Shown piece after piece: positions 19,691-31,085 of a DNA stretch of 64,000 bases; position 1 is the first letter of the stretch, and each line of letters begins with the position of its first letter. This stretch comes from Prorocentrum cordatum (taxonomy: Eukaryota > Sar > Dinophyceae > Prorocentrales > Prorocentraceae): contig CAUYUJ010000181.1 of NCBI GenBank assembly GCA_963575745.1, positions 373,135-437,134 on the forward strand, given 5' to 3'. The position numbers and the translations under genes were made by a program. The notes below the pieces were generated by a model that searched no databases, was not told where the DNA came from, and saw nothing but the letters and a program-made list of their open reading frames with translations.

Positions 19691-19960
19691 TTGTGGGAAT
19701 TTGAGTCGCAGCTCCAATGCTCGAAGACTTATCCCACCTTTCCACAAGCGAAAACCGTTATCATGCAGATGGTGATGATACTGGCTCTGTTGACCAAGGC
19801 GAGGACAAGGACCATTACGATGATGACATCCACGATGATGGTGGAGACGATGACGACGCCTATGGTGATGGTGACGAAGCTGCTGGTGAGATGGTGGCGG
19901 TGGCAATCGTGACGCTGGCGATGATGATGCCACTGTGTTGGTGAGGGTGATGATGGTGCA
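19691..19960 (+). repeat. Degenerate GAT/GAC triplet region upstream of the VWD-like gene
   Basis: GATGATGATG and GACGATGACGAC stretches interrupted by unique sequence. It yields Asp-rich and Met-rich spurious frames. Confidence 0.6.
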
Positions 19961-20280
19961 GGCGCGCATGCGTCCATACATGGTAGCACACAGGCACTTG
20001 AAAACCAGTGTGCCTTCACATGTGGTTGACCTTCTCCGCGGTGAGATGCTCGGGGATCGATACGGTTTGGGAGAGGATTCGAACTGCGCGAGCGCGTGCG
20101 GCCCGCCCTGTCTCATTCGACAACGAGGCCAGGCGCGCGGTGGTTGCGTATCGTGTTCGCGGAGCCAGCGTGCTCTTACGGTGGGGGCATTGGATAAGGA
20201 AACCTTCGAGAAGGAATCACGGGTCTGGAAGCCAGTGGACCTCAAATCGTTGGATTGGCCATGGATATCACCGCCTCCCT

Positions 20281-20346
20281 CATCAGATCAGGAACCCTCC
20301 AGGGTCTGAAACCTCCTGGGCACGTTCCTTAACGAACGCCCCCCCC
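20281..20346 (+). repeat. Dispersed repeat R4, copy 1
   Basis: CATCAGATCAGGAACCCTCC then AGGGTCTGA and CTTAACGAACGCC. The matching copy is at 54427-54492. Confidence 0.75.
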
Positions 20347-20349
20347 GTA

Positions 20350-20760
20350 TTTAGCATAATGGGCTGAAACATACAGTTTCCGCTTGATTCCAACAAGCGC
20401 GCAGAAGTCTGACAACGTATTGATGAGAATGCAACCAGATCTCGATAGTCGTTGGAAGTCTACGTCTTGCAGCTGCTAGAACCCATGGGATTCGATATGA
20501 TTTGCCATATGCGCGCGCGCGGCGGCGCGCGCATGTTGCCCGAATGGTTTCACTTGGTAGTGGTTGCTACAGCACTCACTTCGTACATAAACGCATCACA
20601 TTTGTCCGGCAGGGTGGGGGTGGGGGACGATCGATACCCACGAACTTGCAAACTAGACAAACCACAAGGGGTACCGCAAACCCTAGTCTCGGTGGGGTAG
20701 TCAGACTTCTTGTAAGACAAATTTGGACAAGCAACTCCTGGGAGGTCTTCGTCAGGACGG
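20350..20760. other. No gene recognised
   Basis: It contains GCGCGCGCGGCGGCGCGCGC at about 20511-20532, a Z-DNA-prone run that resembles the CG runs in the R7 neighbourhood (25598 and 27393). Confidence 0.35.
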
Positions 20761-20900
20761 TTAAGGCCGATCAAGCGAGATTAAAAGGCCACTGAGCTGG
20801 ATCAACCCGGATTAAATCTGGGATTTAGCAGGTTCAAGCAGGAAGAAGCCATATTCAACGGGATCAAGCTGGATTAAACGGTATTAAAAAGCAAACTAGG
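20760..20900 (+). repeat. Degenerate GGATCAAGCNGGATTAAA repeat
   Basis: Words GATCAAGC, GATTAAA and GGATTTAGC recur about every 20 bases, six or seven times. Confidence 0.65.
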
Positions 20901-21884
20901 ACAGTTTACAACAAGGAATATACCAGTGCCAATTCTGAATTTAACCTCCCAGGAGTTGCATCTTAGAACAAGAACAAATGAGGTACCTGCCGATGGCATG
21001 TGCATGGTACAATCTACGCGGTGGAGCCGACGTAGTACAATCTCGGCCGTGCATTTGTCACAGGAGGGGGTACCAGCAATTCAGCACCATCCGCAGAACA
21101 CAAGAGCAAGAACGCGAAACAAACACAATCATACAGGGCACCAGAGGGTACCAGCCAGAGGGCAGCACACAAAAAAAACAGGGCAAGAACGTGGAGGAAG
21201 ACGACAATCAATGGCAACATAGGGCACACACAGGCAAACACTCGAAAGTCACCATGACAAAAGGCACCAGAAAACACCACGTGTAAAACACCAGGGCAAC
21301 AACACGAACGTCGCAATAATCGAAGGCACCCGAATGCGCACGGACCATAGACCACCACCCACGGACCATGAAAACAAGAATACGACAACTCAAAACAAGA
21401 AAACTGAAAGAAAGCACGCAGACCTTGCAAATCAGCCAGGCCAATCAGACCACGCAGAGCAAGCAGACCAAAAGAACGCATACAAGCTCCTCTACACATC
21501 CCGACCAGTTCAGGCAGACCAGCCAGACAGAGCAGGATAAGCAAACAAAAGCAGACCGAACAGACAACTCATACCTACAGGTGCAACCAGCTCGATCGGA
21601 CAAGACAAGGTCAAGAAGACAAGACCAACCATACTAGGCAGACCAAGCAGACTAGGCATATCAAGCACATCAACATGGTCACACCAACAAGACCGACCAT
21701 ATCATCTGGCCCAGCCAGACCGCACGAAGAAGCAAAGACCAGTGGGACTAGCCAGAGACAGGCAGACGCGCCAGACGAACCAGAAGCAGCCATGTCCGCG
21801 GAAACCCCAGCCTGAGATCCAGCAAGCAAGACGCGGCGCGGCCCCTCACACTTCGCAACACAGCAACAGCCATCGAACGCGGAC
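20901..21884 (+). repeat. Degenerate A/C-rich region
   Basis: Loose repetition of ACCAGCCAGAC, GCAGACCA and ACACA words. It includes two R8-like words (21005-21045). No domain is visible in any frame. Confidence 0.45.
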
Positions 21885-22030
21885 ACGCACACACACAACA
21901 CAACACAACAAGTCAAAACACAACAAATCACAACACAAGACAACACAACACGAGACAACACGACACAACACAACACGACACGACACGACACGACACGACA
22001 CAACACAACACACACACACACACACACGCT
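21885..22030 (+). repeat. (ACACA/ACACG)n pentamer array
   Basis: ACACAACACA then CGACACGACACGACAC, ending in (AC)n. Confidence 0.9.
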
Positions 22031-23640
22031 CGCATCGGCGCCGACGTGAGCAGCGCGGCTGGGGGTCACAGCGGGCGCGAGGCCGAAGCCGAACAAGCGA
22101 ACCGTCAGAGCCGGGCCTGGGTGGGGCTGCAGCAGGCGGGGGGGCGGGAGCCGAAAAGGCCAGGGCGCGCCGCGGCGGGCCAGCGCCGGGGCAGGCGACC
22201 GTGAGGCGAAGCTCGGGGCCGGGCAGGCAGAGCAGCGCACGCTTTTTCCGGCGGCGTGGGCACCACGATGCGGCGAGGGCATGGGGGAGAGGCAGCAGCA
22301 GCGGCGCCAGCACAGAGAGCGAGGAGGTGCGGGCGCGCTGGCTCCTCCGCCTCCTCTTCCCCTCAAGCCCTCCAGCTCCTGCTCCCCCTCTCCTCCGCCT
22401 CCTCTGCTTCCTTCTCCTCCTCGTCCTACCCGCACCCCCTCCCCCATTTCTCTACGCTTCCTCCTCAGTCTTCTCATTCTCCCATCCTCCTCTTCTCCCT
22501 CCTCCTCCCATCCTCCTCGATCTCCTCAATCCCGCCCGCGATCACGAAGCTCTCGTCGAGTTGGCACAGGTGATCTGCCCCCCCCCCCGCACCCCACACC
22601 ACCCCGCGGGTGGCAGCTGCCAGCACGGTTGGTTCGGCAAATCTTGGGGGCACCGTCGGCAAGATCGTCCTCGGCTTTGTCCGACAGCTTCCGCGGGCGT
22701 TCTACCAACGTCAGCCGCAGGAGAGAAGCCAACCAGCCAATCGTTGTTACCTCCCCTGTGGAAAAAGCCTGTGCGGAAAGTACCGTTCCCATAAGGATCT
22801 GGAAAGACTATCACAGGGTTCAAACAAAGAAGCCGTTGTGGCAAGCATCAAGAATCAAGACAAAACGACATGCTCGGGCCGAGTTGGCAAGAAACCAGGG
22901 AACACCGTGCGGCCCCTGACCAAGGATCGGGGTGCCCTTTCCGCAACAGAACCGTCCTCTCTTTCTCCCCAGATGCAGTCCGAGGCCCGAGAACCGAGAC
23001 TGTCCGGAAGCGACTGCCCCAGGAACTGGCTGCACGGTGCAGGTTCGACAGTGCTGCTGCCTGTGCCGCTGCCGCGCTTGCGGGCACGCCGCCTCGAGCC
23101 CGTCGACTGAAACACCGACCTGTTGGCAAAAAGATCGGCGGTGGACAGGCCTCCCTTCTGTAGACCTCCCTTTCGTGAAAGCGGCCTGGGGCCGACACCG
23201 ACGGACCTGGACCCGCAAGAATGACGGCCGCGACGCCCTCTCGCGAACCGAAAATGGCCAATTCACCAATCGACGAGTCAGGCCAGAAGGTCGATCAACC
23301 TCCGAAAAGATCGGGCCCCCGGATGCCTGCGGCCAATGGGAGAACGCGCGGGCTGTTCCGCGCGCCGCCCGCGGACGCCTCCTCGCGCTCGGCCCGCGCC
23401 GACGAGGGCGGGGCGGAGGGGGAAGCTCGGGCGCGCCCAGGAGGGAGGTTTCGCGCCACCTGGCCCGAAGCACGTGCGCGCACGAGGGGGGAAGGGGGCC
23501 CAAGGGGCGTCCTGAGCGAGTGGTAAGGTAAGGGGCCAGGGCCATGATTTCTGGAAGGTTTCGTGGTCCCGACCACGATGCCCACAACCCCCTCTAAGCC
23601 TTGCCTCCCTGGGCGGCTTTCGCGACATAACTCCAGCCTC
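22031..23640. other. No gene recognised
   Basis: Several frames of 80-250 codons overlap on both strands (for example plus 22610-23110 and minus 23587-22820). None shows a domain. CCT-rich pieces lie at about 22370-22520. Confidence 0.35.
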
Positions 23641-23650
23641 CAACGGCCGT

Positions 23651-23822
23651 TCCTCCTCCTCCTCCTCCTCCGTCCTCCTCCACCTCCTCCTCCCCCTCCC
23701 TCCTCCTCCTCCTCTCCTCCTCCTCCTCCCTCCTCCTCCTCCCTCCTCCTCCTCCTCCTCTCCTCCTCCTCCTCCTCTCCTCCTCCTCCTCCTCCTCCTC
23801 CTCCTCCTCCTCCTCCTCCAGC
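23651..23822 (+). repeat. (CCT)n microsatellite
   Basis: CCT units with short CCTCT and CCTCC slips. Confidence 0.95.
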
Positions 23823-23974
23823 GGGGTGGCGCCCCTCACGTCGCCCCTCGTGGGAGGGGCCGGCCACTGTCCACGCCGTCGTGCCGTGCTCGGCGTGGCA
23901 CGTCGGCGCGAGTGGGCGCGGTGTCGGGGGGAAAAAAGCGGGGCGCTCCCCTGCGCGCCTTCTGGAAGCCATGT

Positions 23975-24172
23975 GCGCGACGGACAGAACAAAAAAAACA
24001 CCCAGTCTTTCGCGAGATGGCATGGCGACCTTACGCGGCGGCTTACGCGGGCAGCCAGCGCAGCCACGCAGCATTGGAAGCGAGGGCGCTCACGCGCGAC
24101 CTTACGCGGGGAGCCGGCGCGCGAACGTCCGCGCAGTCGACCCAGCTCCTTGGCGTCGCTCGCGTGAGGCCC
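23975..24172 (+). repeat. Dispersed repeat R15, copy 2
   Basis: It shares CGCGAGATGGCATGGCGACC, CACGCGCGACCTTACGCGGG and GCGCGCGAACGTCCGCGCAG with 11585-11768. Copy 2 lacks the R19-type right end. Confidence 0.65.
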
Positions 24173-24477
24173 CCGGCCTGGTCCCCGACCCCGCCTCCTG
24201 GACGCCCCCGAGAGGAGCGAGGAGGCGCGCCGAGCGCTGCGGGGGCCGCGCTGCCCGGGCGCCCGCCCGCTGCCGCGGCGCCCCCGAGCACCACGCCCAG
24301 GCGCACCTCCGGCAGCGCCCGCCGGAACTGGCACAGGACGGCGAGGCAGGAGAGGCACGGCCTCGGCGAGGCGCGGCGCCCGCCCGGCCGCTCCACGGGC
24401 CAGCGCGCCCGCCGTCGCGGAGCGCGCGCGGCGGAGGTGTCCAGGCCGCGCTCCCCGATCGGGTGCTGCTAGCAGTG

Positions 24478-24612
24478 CTCCTCCTCCTCCTCCTCCTCCT
24501 CCTCCTCCTCCTCCTCCTCCTCCTCCTCCTCCTCCGTCCTTCTCCGTCCCTTCTCCGTCCTTTTCCTCCTCCTCCTCCTCCTCCTCCTCCTCCTCCTCCT
24601 CCTCCTCCTCCA
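24478..24612 (+). repeat. (CCT)n microsatellite
   Basis: Two pure CCT blocks separated by a CCGTCCTTCTCCGTCC-type spacer that is itself duplicated. Confidence 0.95.
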
Positions 24613-24917
24613 CGAAGCTCCTCCTCCTGACCCACGGTGCCGCCCGGACATGCAGGGAGGCCGCCGCGGGCTGCAGAGCACCCCTCGCGAGGTCCAGAGG
24701 GCCCCAGGGGCTCCCAAGTCGGAGCGGGCAGCTGGGGGGGCACCTTGGGCGCTGGGCACCCTTAGCAGCGCCCGACCGCAGGCGCACTCTCGGTGGAGAT
24801 CCAGCTCCTCGGGATCTTGCCGGAGGCCTCAGCACTGGCACATGACCGAGCGACTCTGGCGGCGAGCACACCCCACCCTTCTCCAGACAGCGTTTTGGGC
24901 GCTTTCTTCAAGGAACT

Positions 24918-25110
24918 GGGTTCGTGTGCCGCCGTGGCCAACCTTTCGTCGCCCCGTCGACGCCCCGGCGCCGCTCGTCGCTGCCTCGTCGCGGGTTCGT
25001 GTGCCGCCACGGCCTGCTAATCGTCACCCCGTCGCCGCCCCGTCGCCGGCCGTCGCCACCCGCCGCCGCCTCGTCGCCGCCCGTCGCCGCCGCCTCGTCA
25101 CCGCATTGCG
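24918..25110 (+). repeat. GTCGCC array with a tandem duplication
   Basis: GGGTTCGTGTGCCGCC occurs at about 24918 and 25003, each followed by CCCCGTCG-type units and (GTCGCC)n. Confidence 0.7.
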
Positions 25111-25390
25111 CCACACGGATTGAACCACACAAATCGCACCACATAGCGTACACCACATAGCTTGCACCGCATGGTTTACACCACGTAGATGGCACCACAT
25201 ATGTTACTTAACATAGTTTGCACCACGTAGTTTGCACCACTTATGTTGCACCTCATTGATTGCACCACAGACATTGGAAGACGTAGGATGAACCACATAG
25301 CTCACACCACGTAGATTGCACCTCGTACGTTGCACACCACAGCTTGCACGGCATAAAGTGTACCACGTAGGTTACGCCACATCGATCCCA
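25110..25390 (-). repeat. R8 minisatellite, minus-oriented array
   Basis: About eighteen units such as TTGCACCACATAG, TTTACACCACGTAG and TTGCACCTCATTG. They are the reverse complement of the 15690 array. Confidence 0.85.
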
Positions 25391-25689
25391 TTATGTGGGC
25401 TCTTTTTTACAAGTGAATTCGGATCCACCACCCTCCCGAGGCTGGCCTTATGTTCCCCCAGGGGATGTGAAAAAATACCCCATCGCTGGCCAGGCCTGTA
25501 TCGACCTCCCCATCATCGTCAAATAACACTATGCGCGCGCACTCGTTCATCAAAAGACGTCCATCTGCGAAAACCCCTTGCAACACATGAGACGAAGTGC
25601 GCACGCGCGCGTCGTCGCGCGCGCATGCCGCAACTCTTAAATTACCCCAGTGCGACCCTACCTAGAAGTTTGAGCCCCTAGGAAGGCAG

Positions 25690-26235
25690 CATGAGTTGCT
25701 ATGCTATGCTATGTTATGCCATGCTATGCCGCGCTATGCTATGCCATGCTATGCTATGCAATGTTGCACTATGCTATGCTATGCTATGCTATGCCATGCT
25801 ATGCTATGCTAAGCTATGCTATGTCATGCTGTGCTGTGCTATGCCGCGCTATGCTATGCTATGCTATGCTATGATAATCTGCGCTATGCTATGCTACGCT
25901 ATGCTATGCTATGATATGTTATGCTATGCTATGCCGCGCTATGATATGCTGTGTTATGCTATGCTTGGCTAGGTTATGCTATGCTATGCTATGATAATGC
26001 AGCGCTGCGCTATGCTAAGCTAAGCTAAGCAAAGCTAAGCCAACCCTCTAGGCAGAGCCTAAGTAGGGAATTACACACATGCTACGCTATGCTATGCTAT
26101 GCTGTGCTCTGCTATGCTACAGCTCAGCGAAGCTAAGATGAAGGTAAGCCAAGCTAAGATACACCTGAGCTAAGATGAAGCTAAGCTAAGCTAAGATGAA
26201 CTAAGCTAAGCTAAGATGAGATAAGCAACGCTAAA
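25690..26235 (+). repeat. (CTATG)n to (CTAAG)n pentamer satellite
   Basis: CTATG units with CCATG, GTTATG and GCGC variants fill 25700-26000. They change through a mixed zone to CTAAG units by 26010-26235. A single-base unit change spread through the right half explains this. Confidence 0.9.
26041..26072 (+). repeat. Short dispersed repeat R10, copy 1
   Basis: AACCCTCTAGGCAGAGCCTA followed by AGTAGGGAAT sits inside the pentamer satellite. The same 30-mer, with CTTCTAGG, recurs at 26331-26361. Confidence 0.8.
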
Positions 26236-26330
26236 CTAAGGGGACGTAACTGGGGGAACCGCGGGGCGGATACTGGGGGAACCGCCCGGGGCGGGGTGCA
26301 CTGCCCGGCCCCTTTAAGAAAGAGAGTACG

Positions 26331-26361
26331 AACCCTTCTAGGCAGAGCCTAGGTAGGGAAT
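26331..26361 (+). repeat. Short dispersed repeat R10, copy 2
   Basis: ACCCTTCTAGGCAGAGCCTA then GGTAGGGAAT, matching 26041-26072 apart from three or four bases. Its core, TAGGCAGAGCCTA, is nearly palindromic. Confidence 0.8.
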
Positions 26362-26481
26362 AAACATCGGCTTCGTATGGGTTGCAACACCGACTGTCCC
26401 GAAGCCATACAAACAACCACTGGTTTTAACCAAGTGGCTTCTCGAACCATTCGCCGCGCTTTTTTTGGCTGAATCGACCGA

Positions 26482-26832
26482 AAATCATGACCTTCGAACA
26501 ATATTCTCATCGATTCGACCTAACGGGCTTCTACTGCGTGCGACTGTCGAGATCAATCGGACGGCGTTGTGCCCGTGCTGGGGGGGGGGGGGGGGCTGGG
26601 CAAGATCCATGTCAAACAATACGGCTCGGGGGGGCGCGCATGTCGAAATGCTTCCAACATTTGCATCACCAACACGTGGGCACCATCATCGTCACTTGCA
26701 TCGGCGTGATCAGCATCGGCGCAATCAGTGGCCTTGCCGTCGTCATTGTCATAATGGCCACTAGCGTCGCTACTAGCATCATCGTGGCTGCCGTTGTCGA
26801 CGTCACCATGATACCGCGCCCGTCCGCGTAAA
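26482..26832 (+). repeat. Repeat R7, copy 1 (with poly-G run)
   Basis: About 350 bp shared with 27518-27868: ACGGGC, a run of about 16-17 G, CAAGATCCATGTCAAA, GCGCGCATGTCGAAAT, CACCAACACGTGGGCACCAT, then GATACCGCGCCCG. The ORF through it has no domain. Confidence 0.75.
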
Positions 26833-26889
26833 TGTTAGGCCTGCTCGCCTTATTTGTCTTGACACCGCGTAAAGACGGGGAACACAAAA

Positions 26890-27210
26890 ACTCCAGATTC
26901 TCCCAAGACGGCCCATGAGGCCCTCAGGAAGGCCTTCTGACGGCCCAAGAGGTCTCAGACGGCCCAGAAGCCGCCCAAGATCGCGCAAGAGACACCGAAG
27001 AGACCCCATGAGGAACCCAACGTTGGGAATACGGACTGACCTTCGAGCCTTTCACCCCCAGATGGTCCAAGAGCCGCCTCTGAACCCCACGAGGCGCCCC
27101 TCAGAGGCCCCCGAGAAGCCCCCAAAAGCCCTCTCAGAGGCCCGCAAAGGACGCCCAAGAGGCCCCCAAGCAACCTCCAAAAAAATCACAAGATGCCCCC
27201 AAAGGCCCGT
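26890..27210 (+). repeat. Decamer repeat array 4
   Basis: CCAAGACGGCC, CCCAAGAGGTC and CCCAAGAGGCC units. It lies between the two R7 copies. Confidence 0.75.
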
Positions 27211-27517
27211 CCTACTCCTCGCCCTCCTGACTCTCCACGTCCTTCTCCTCTACTGTCGTCTGTTCAATTTTGCATTGGGAGTCGGCGGAATTGCGCAAGT
27301 GTCCTGAATAATACGATGCGCGCGCACTCGTTGTTCAGATGCCATCAGTTTATCAGATCCCCTTGCAAGAGAGATGATACAATATCCACACGCGCTCGGC
27401 GTCGCGAGCGCATGCCGACATGCTTCAAACATCCTCGGTGCCCCAAGGATTCCAAGATCGAGGTCCCCGGAAACATGCAAAACAACTCTTGCAAACTCAC
27501 ACCAGAAACACATAATA

Positions 27518-27868
27518 TGCTCCAATATGGTCACCAATGCGACCAGACGGGCCTGTCGCGCGCGAGTGCCGGAATCAGTCGAACGCTTTCGGGCGTTTTT
27601 TGTTGTTGGGGGGGGGGGGGGCGATCCTTGTCAAATTGTCAAATGATACGGTGCGGGCCAATGGCACGTGTCGGCCGCCCGCGCATGTCGAAATCTGTCC
27701 AACACTTTCATCACCGACGCGTGGACACCATCATTGTTATCCCATCATTTTCATCGGCGTGATTCGCATCGGCGCCGTTACCATCATCGTCGCCAGAATC
27801 GGCACTACCATCACCGCGTCTGCCGTTGTCAGCGTCGCCATGATACCACGCCCGCCCGCGTCACCGAC
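27518..27868 (+). repeat. Repeat R7, copy 2 (with poly-G run)
   Basis: Second copy of the block at 26482-26832, about 1,036 bp downstream, with a G run of about 14. DNA left of it (27300-27430) also resembles 25500-25650 (ATGCGCGCGCACTCGTT). Confidence 0.75.
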
Positions 27869-28024
27869 TCGCACTGAAGTGCCCGCGCGCCAACGCTGCC
27901 TGCGAGACGCGCTGAAAAGTCCCCAACGGTCAGCGCCACCGCGGCCGCGTCGGTCGTGCCGGAGTAGCTGGCCAATCTGCGCGCGAGCCTGCGCGCGCGA
28001 ACACGGCCGCAGCGATGCGCCAGC

Positions 28025-28300
28025 CAGCGCCAACCAGTCATCGCAATCGCCCCCGCGGGAGTTTTTCAAACCAAATTGCGGGTGGGTGGGTGGGATTGAT
28101 TGCGCGAACAGCGGAGTTGACAACTCACAGCGGAAACAAGTTTCTTGCACCGCATTGATGACACCAAGTAGATCTCATCGCTTCGACTGCGACGTGAAGC
28201 TTACACCACATCGAACGCACCACATAATTTTCACCACATAGAGATATGGACATGTATTGCGCCACAAACCTTGCACCACATAGCTTCAGCCACAGGTGCT
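28025..28300 (+). repeat. R8 composite repeat: unique flank plus minisatellite
   Basis: A roughly 120-bp flank (GCGCCAACCAG, CATCGCAATCGCC, AAACCAAATTGCGGGTG, GATTGCGCGAAC, GGAGTTGACAACT) precedes TTGCACCRCAT-type units. The same flank and units occur inverted at 63780-64000. Confidence 0.75.
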
Positions 28301-28735
28301 CCGCTACACAATATGCTCGATCGAATACACTGTTTCAGGTCGACGCTGGCTGTTTTTATCGGCGGCGCCAGCGGACGGGGGCGCGGGCGTCGCTGACGGC
28401 AGGGCAACGCTGGGGACGGGCGGTAGATCAGGCGGAAACGAAAACGGCGGCCTGGGAGGAGGAAGCGAGAAAGGCTTATCCGCCGAGAGTCCGCGATGGA
28501 ACCGTGCGCAACCGGCCGCAGGCACGAGCACACCCAAACATCCGAATATATCAACGTTTCAATCCCGGCGTTTTCCCCCCGTTTCGGCCCCTGTCCCTGG
28601 AAGGCTTAGCCTCGTGGCTATTATCGGGCCCCTCTGGCGTGGTCTTGCCAGCGATTTTCAAGTGTCTGGTCGTGTTGATTCATGTCCCGCGCATCATATG
28701 ATTCATCAATGTTCGGCGGGGTTTAGACGTTTGTA
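28301..28735. other. No gene recognised
   Basis: Two plus frames of about 150 codons overlap here without domains. Confidence 0.35.
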
Positions 28736-28880
28736 ACCACGATCTTCGACATGTTTAGCCACGATTAGCAAGAAAATAACCACGCCGTGCATCGTAGCCA
28801 CGTTTGGCCACGCGTAGCCATGTTTAGCCATGGGCACCAACGAGCGTCTTGCACGCCAGAGTTTTAACCACGGTTAAGCG
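28736..28880 (+). repeat. R13 degenerate GTTTAGCCACG repeat, copy 1
   Basis: ATGTTTAGCCACGATTAGC, GTAGCCACGTTTGGCCACG and ATGTTTAGCCATGG. A related short block is at 30990-31085. Confidence 0.6.
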
Positions 28881-29239
28881 CGAAATAAACGCGCAATCGA
28901 ATCCCAACCCGAACATGCGCGAACGACTGCAGCGACGACGGCGATCCGCATCTGCCGCTGCGCATAAAATGCATGGTGCATCGCGCCCAGGATGCGCCTT
29001 GGCAGATGGAACAATGTTTCACGCTTCGCGCATCCCCACCAACCGATCCAGAAACGTTGCCCATGAAATGTGGCGGGGCAGGGCAGAGGAGTAAGAGAAA
29101 CGTATAGTGTAACAGCGTTGGCAACCATGGTGAATTGAGCTAACCTCTGCGAACAAGGGGATGGCTTTGGAGGGCCTGCTCGGGCCATCTCTGGGGCCCG
29201 AGTGGGGGCGATGGGGGGATGGGAAGGGGGGGGGGGGGG

Positions 29240-29590
29240 GGGGATGATGACGAGAAGGAGGAGGAGGACGACGACGACGAGGAAGAGGACAATGAGGAGT
29301 ACGAAAATGAAACCAAGGACGAGAAGGAGGATGAATGCGAGGAGGAGGATAACGACAAGGACGAAGAAGATGCGGAGGAAGAGGAGAAGGAGGAGGGCGA
29401 GGGCGCGCACGAGGAGGAAGAGGAGAACGAGAGGGGGGGCGAGGACGAAAACGAGGAGGAGGAGGAGGGCGAGGGGGACGAGGACGAGAAGGATAATGAG
29501 GAGGACGAGGAGGAGGGGGGAGAGGGGGCATAGGAGAAGAGGACGAGAAGGAAGCGGACGAAAACGAACAGAAGGGGGAGGAGGAGGAAC
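29240..29590 (+). repeat. (AGG)/(GAC) triplet region
   Basis: AGG, GAC and GAAG triplets, mixed rather than pure, giving Glu/Asp-rich or Arg-rich spurious frames. It abuts the 3' end of the LINE fragment at 29620 (CCT-type in the LINE's sense). Confidence 0.85.
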
Positions 29591-29619
29591 GAACGTTACC
29601 TGAGGGGGCGACGGTCTGG

Positions 29620-30533
29620 TCAGCCGCGCCGCGCCGCGCCAGCTCCCCCCGTCAGATCTGCGGGGGGTTGGAGACCACGGCGCGCGGCAGCGATGGCAGA
29701 GGTCTGCTTGCTGTACGTCATGGGCTGGTCGTCATCCTTCGTTAAGTGGAATGCCCTGGTGGCCACGCTGAGGCGCGCGACCGAGTTCGGGATCCCGTTC
29801 TCGCCGTCGAAGGTCTCGGGCAAGGCGGGCAAGGCGAGGCGCGCGAGGAGGTTGGCGCTTAGCTGGCCACGCGGCACGCTCAGCTGGTGCCACATCCGCT
29901 CGCACACGAAGTAGTGCTGGATGCTGTCGTTGCTCTGCGGGTGCGTGCACCCAGAGTGGCAGGGGCGTTTGCCCTGAATGACGTGCATTCTGTGGCTCGT
30001 AGTCAACGCGCCCGTGAGCGCTTTCACAACGGCCCACATCCTCGCTGGCGGCATCGTCGCGAGCTAGGTGCGAAGACGCTTCCAACGTGCTGGTCGGTCG
30101 GCTGGGACGCGCTGGGGTTGTAGAACGTCTGCTGGCTCTGGTTTGCCTGCTGGTGAGTGTGCGTCGCCCAAGTCGTCGTCGGGGTCGACATCTGAGTCAG
30201 GGGGTGTGGTACGGCAAGAAGTTGGCGATCCATCGGCGTCTGGCTCGGTGCTGTGCGGCTTCATTTTCGAACAATGCGGTCTGGCTGCGCGTGTCCTCCC
30301 CGCTGTTGGTCACTCTCGTGGGACGTCGTTCGAGTAGTAGGCGGCCGATGCCGCTGTTGTCCCACGACTTCTCGCACATGTCGACAGCCATGCGGCGGCG
30401 CTGTGTGTCGATCACTGGATCCAGTCATCACGGTTGTCGATGTGTCGGTCCCGAAGCAGGATGTCGGGAAACCGATAAGATGCCCACGCTCGAACTCGTG
30501 TGAGAAGACGCTCTTGTGCACGCTCAGCGTCAC
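29620..30533 (-). pseudogene. 3' fragment of a LINE ORF2 (zinc-knuckle tail)
   Basis: The minus frame ending at 29620 encodes CHSGCTHPQSNDSIQHYFVC at about 29960-29900, a C-x3-C ... H-x4-C zinc knuckle. This is the C-terminal motif also seen in the intact LINE at 43574-47299 (GCGGPDSFVHYWCCPRF). Upstream pieces in shifted frames (30533-30260: FERGHLIGFPTSCFG; 30264-30064: acidic Pro-rich) extend it to about 30533. A TCT/CCT tract (LINE sense) precedes it at 30538-30560 and another CCT-type tract follows the 3' end after about 35 bases. It is 5'-truncated, as LINE copies often are, and frameshifted. Confidence 0.55.
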
Positions 30534-30564
30534 GACGGGGAGGAGGAGGAGGAAGAAGAAGACG

Positions 30565-30690
30565 AGGCCTTGGTGTTTCCTCGCGGCTCTCTGGGGGCCC
30601 TCTTGTGGCTATCTTGGTGGGTCTTCGGGTCGTCTTGGGGCCATGTCTGGATATCATGAGACCCTCCTGGGGCTTCTTGGGGGCCATCTG
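30565..30690 (-). repeat. Decamer repeat, inverted array
   Basis: CTTGTGGCTATCTTGG, CGTCTTGGGGCC and TCTTGGGGGCC are reverse-complement units of the CCAAGA family. Confidence 0.6.
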
Positions 30691-30890
30691 GCACCTCCCC
30701 AGCCCTTCCCACGCAATCCCGCCCCTCCCCAGTCATCACCGCTCCTTCCCACTCCTCTCACGTCCTTCCCTTCCCCCCGCTCCGCCGCTGCCCGCCCTTC
30801 CCCGCCCCTTCCCACTCCGACCATCCCCGTTCCTCCGCGCTCCTTCCCGTTTCCCCCCTGTATCCCCCCATTCCTCCCCGTCACACGGGG
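30691..30890 (+). repeat. Pyrimidine-rich degenerate CCCTTCCC region
   Basis: CCCCTCCCC, CCTTCCCAC and CTTCCCG words recur irregularly. No coding signal. Confidence 0.5.
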
Positions 30891-30989
30891 GGGGTCTTGT
30901 CTTGCTTCGTCTTTTGAATCAACTTCCTGGGTCGTGCGAGGAGCGATGTTTGGCGTTTCCCCCGTCTGGGTCGCCCTTCAACGTGATTG

Positions 30990-31085
30990 GATGTTAACCA
31001 CGTTTAGCCACGAAGCAGCCACGGCATTACATCACTTTCAGCCGCGAGTCGCCACGTTCAGACGCGGACACTTTTTGGACACGGC
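30990..31085 (+). repeat. R13 degenerate repeat, copy 2
   Basis: TTAACCACGTTTAGCCACGA and GTCGCCACGTTCAGACGCG words match the 28736 block. Confidence 0.55.

Noticed and set aside
20040-20120. tRNA-like T-loop word GGATTCGAAC
   Set aside because: The flanking bases do not form a T stem, and no acceptor, D or anticodon arm can be found around it.
28790-28815. Spliced-leader-like CGTAGCCACGTTTGGCCACG
   Set aside because: It belongs to the local GTTTAGCCACG repeat, and no gene or retroelement follows it.
29219-29533. Asp/Glu-rich 104-codon frame
   Set aside because: Translation of AGG/GAC triplets only.
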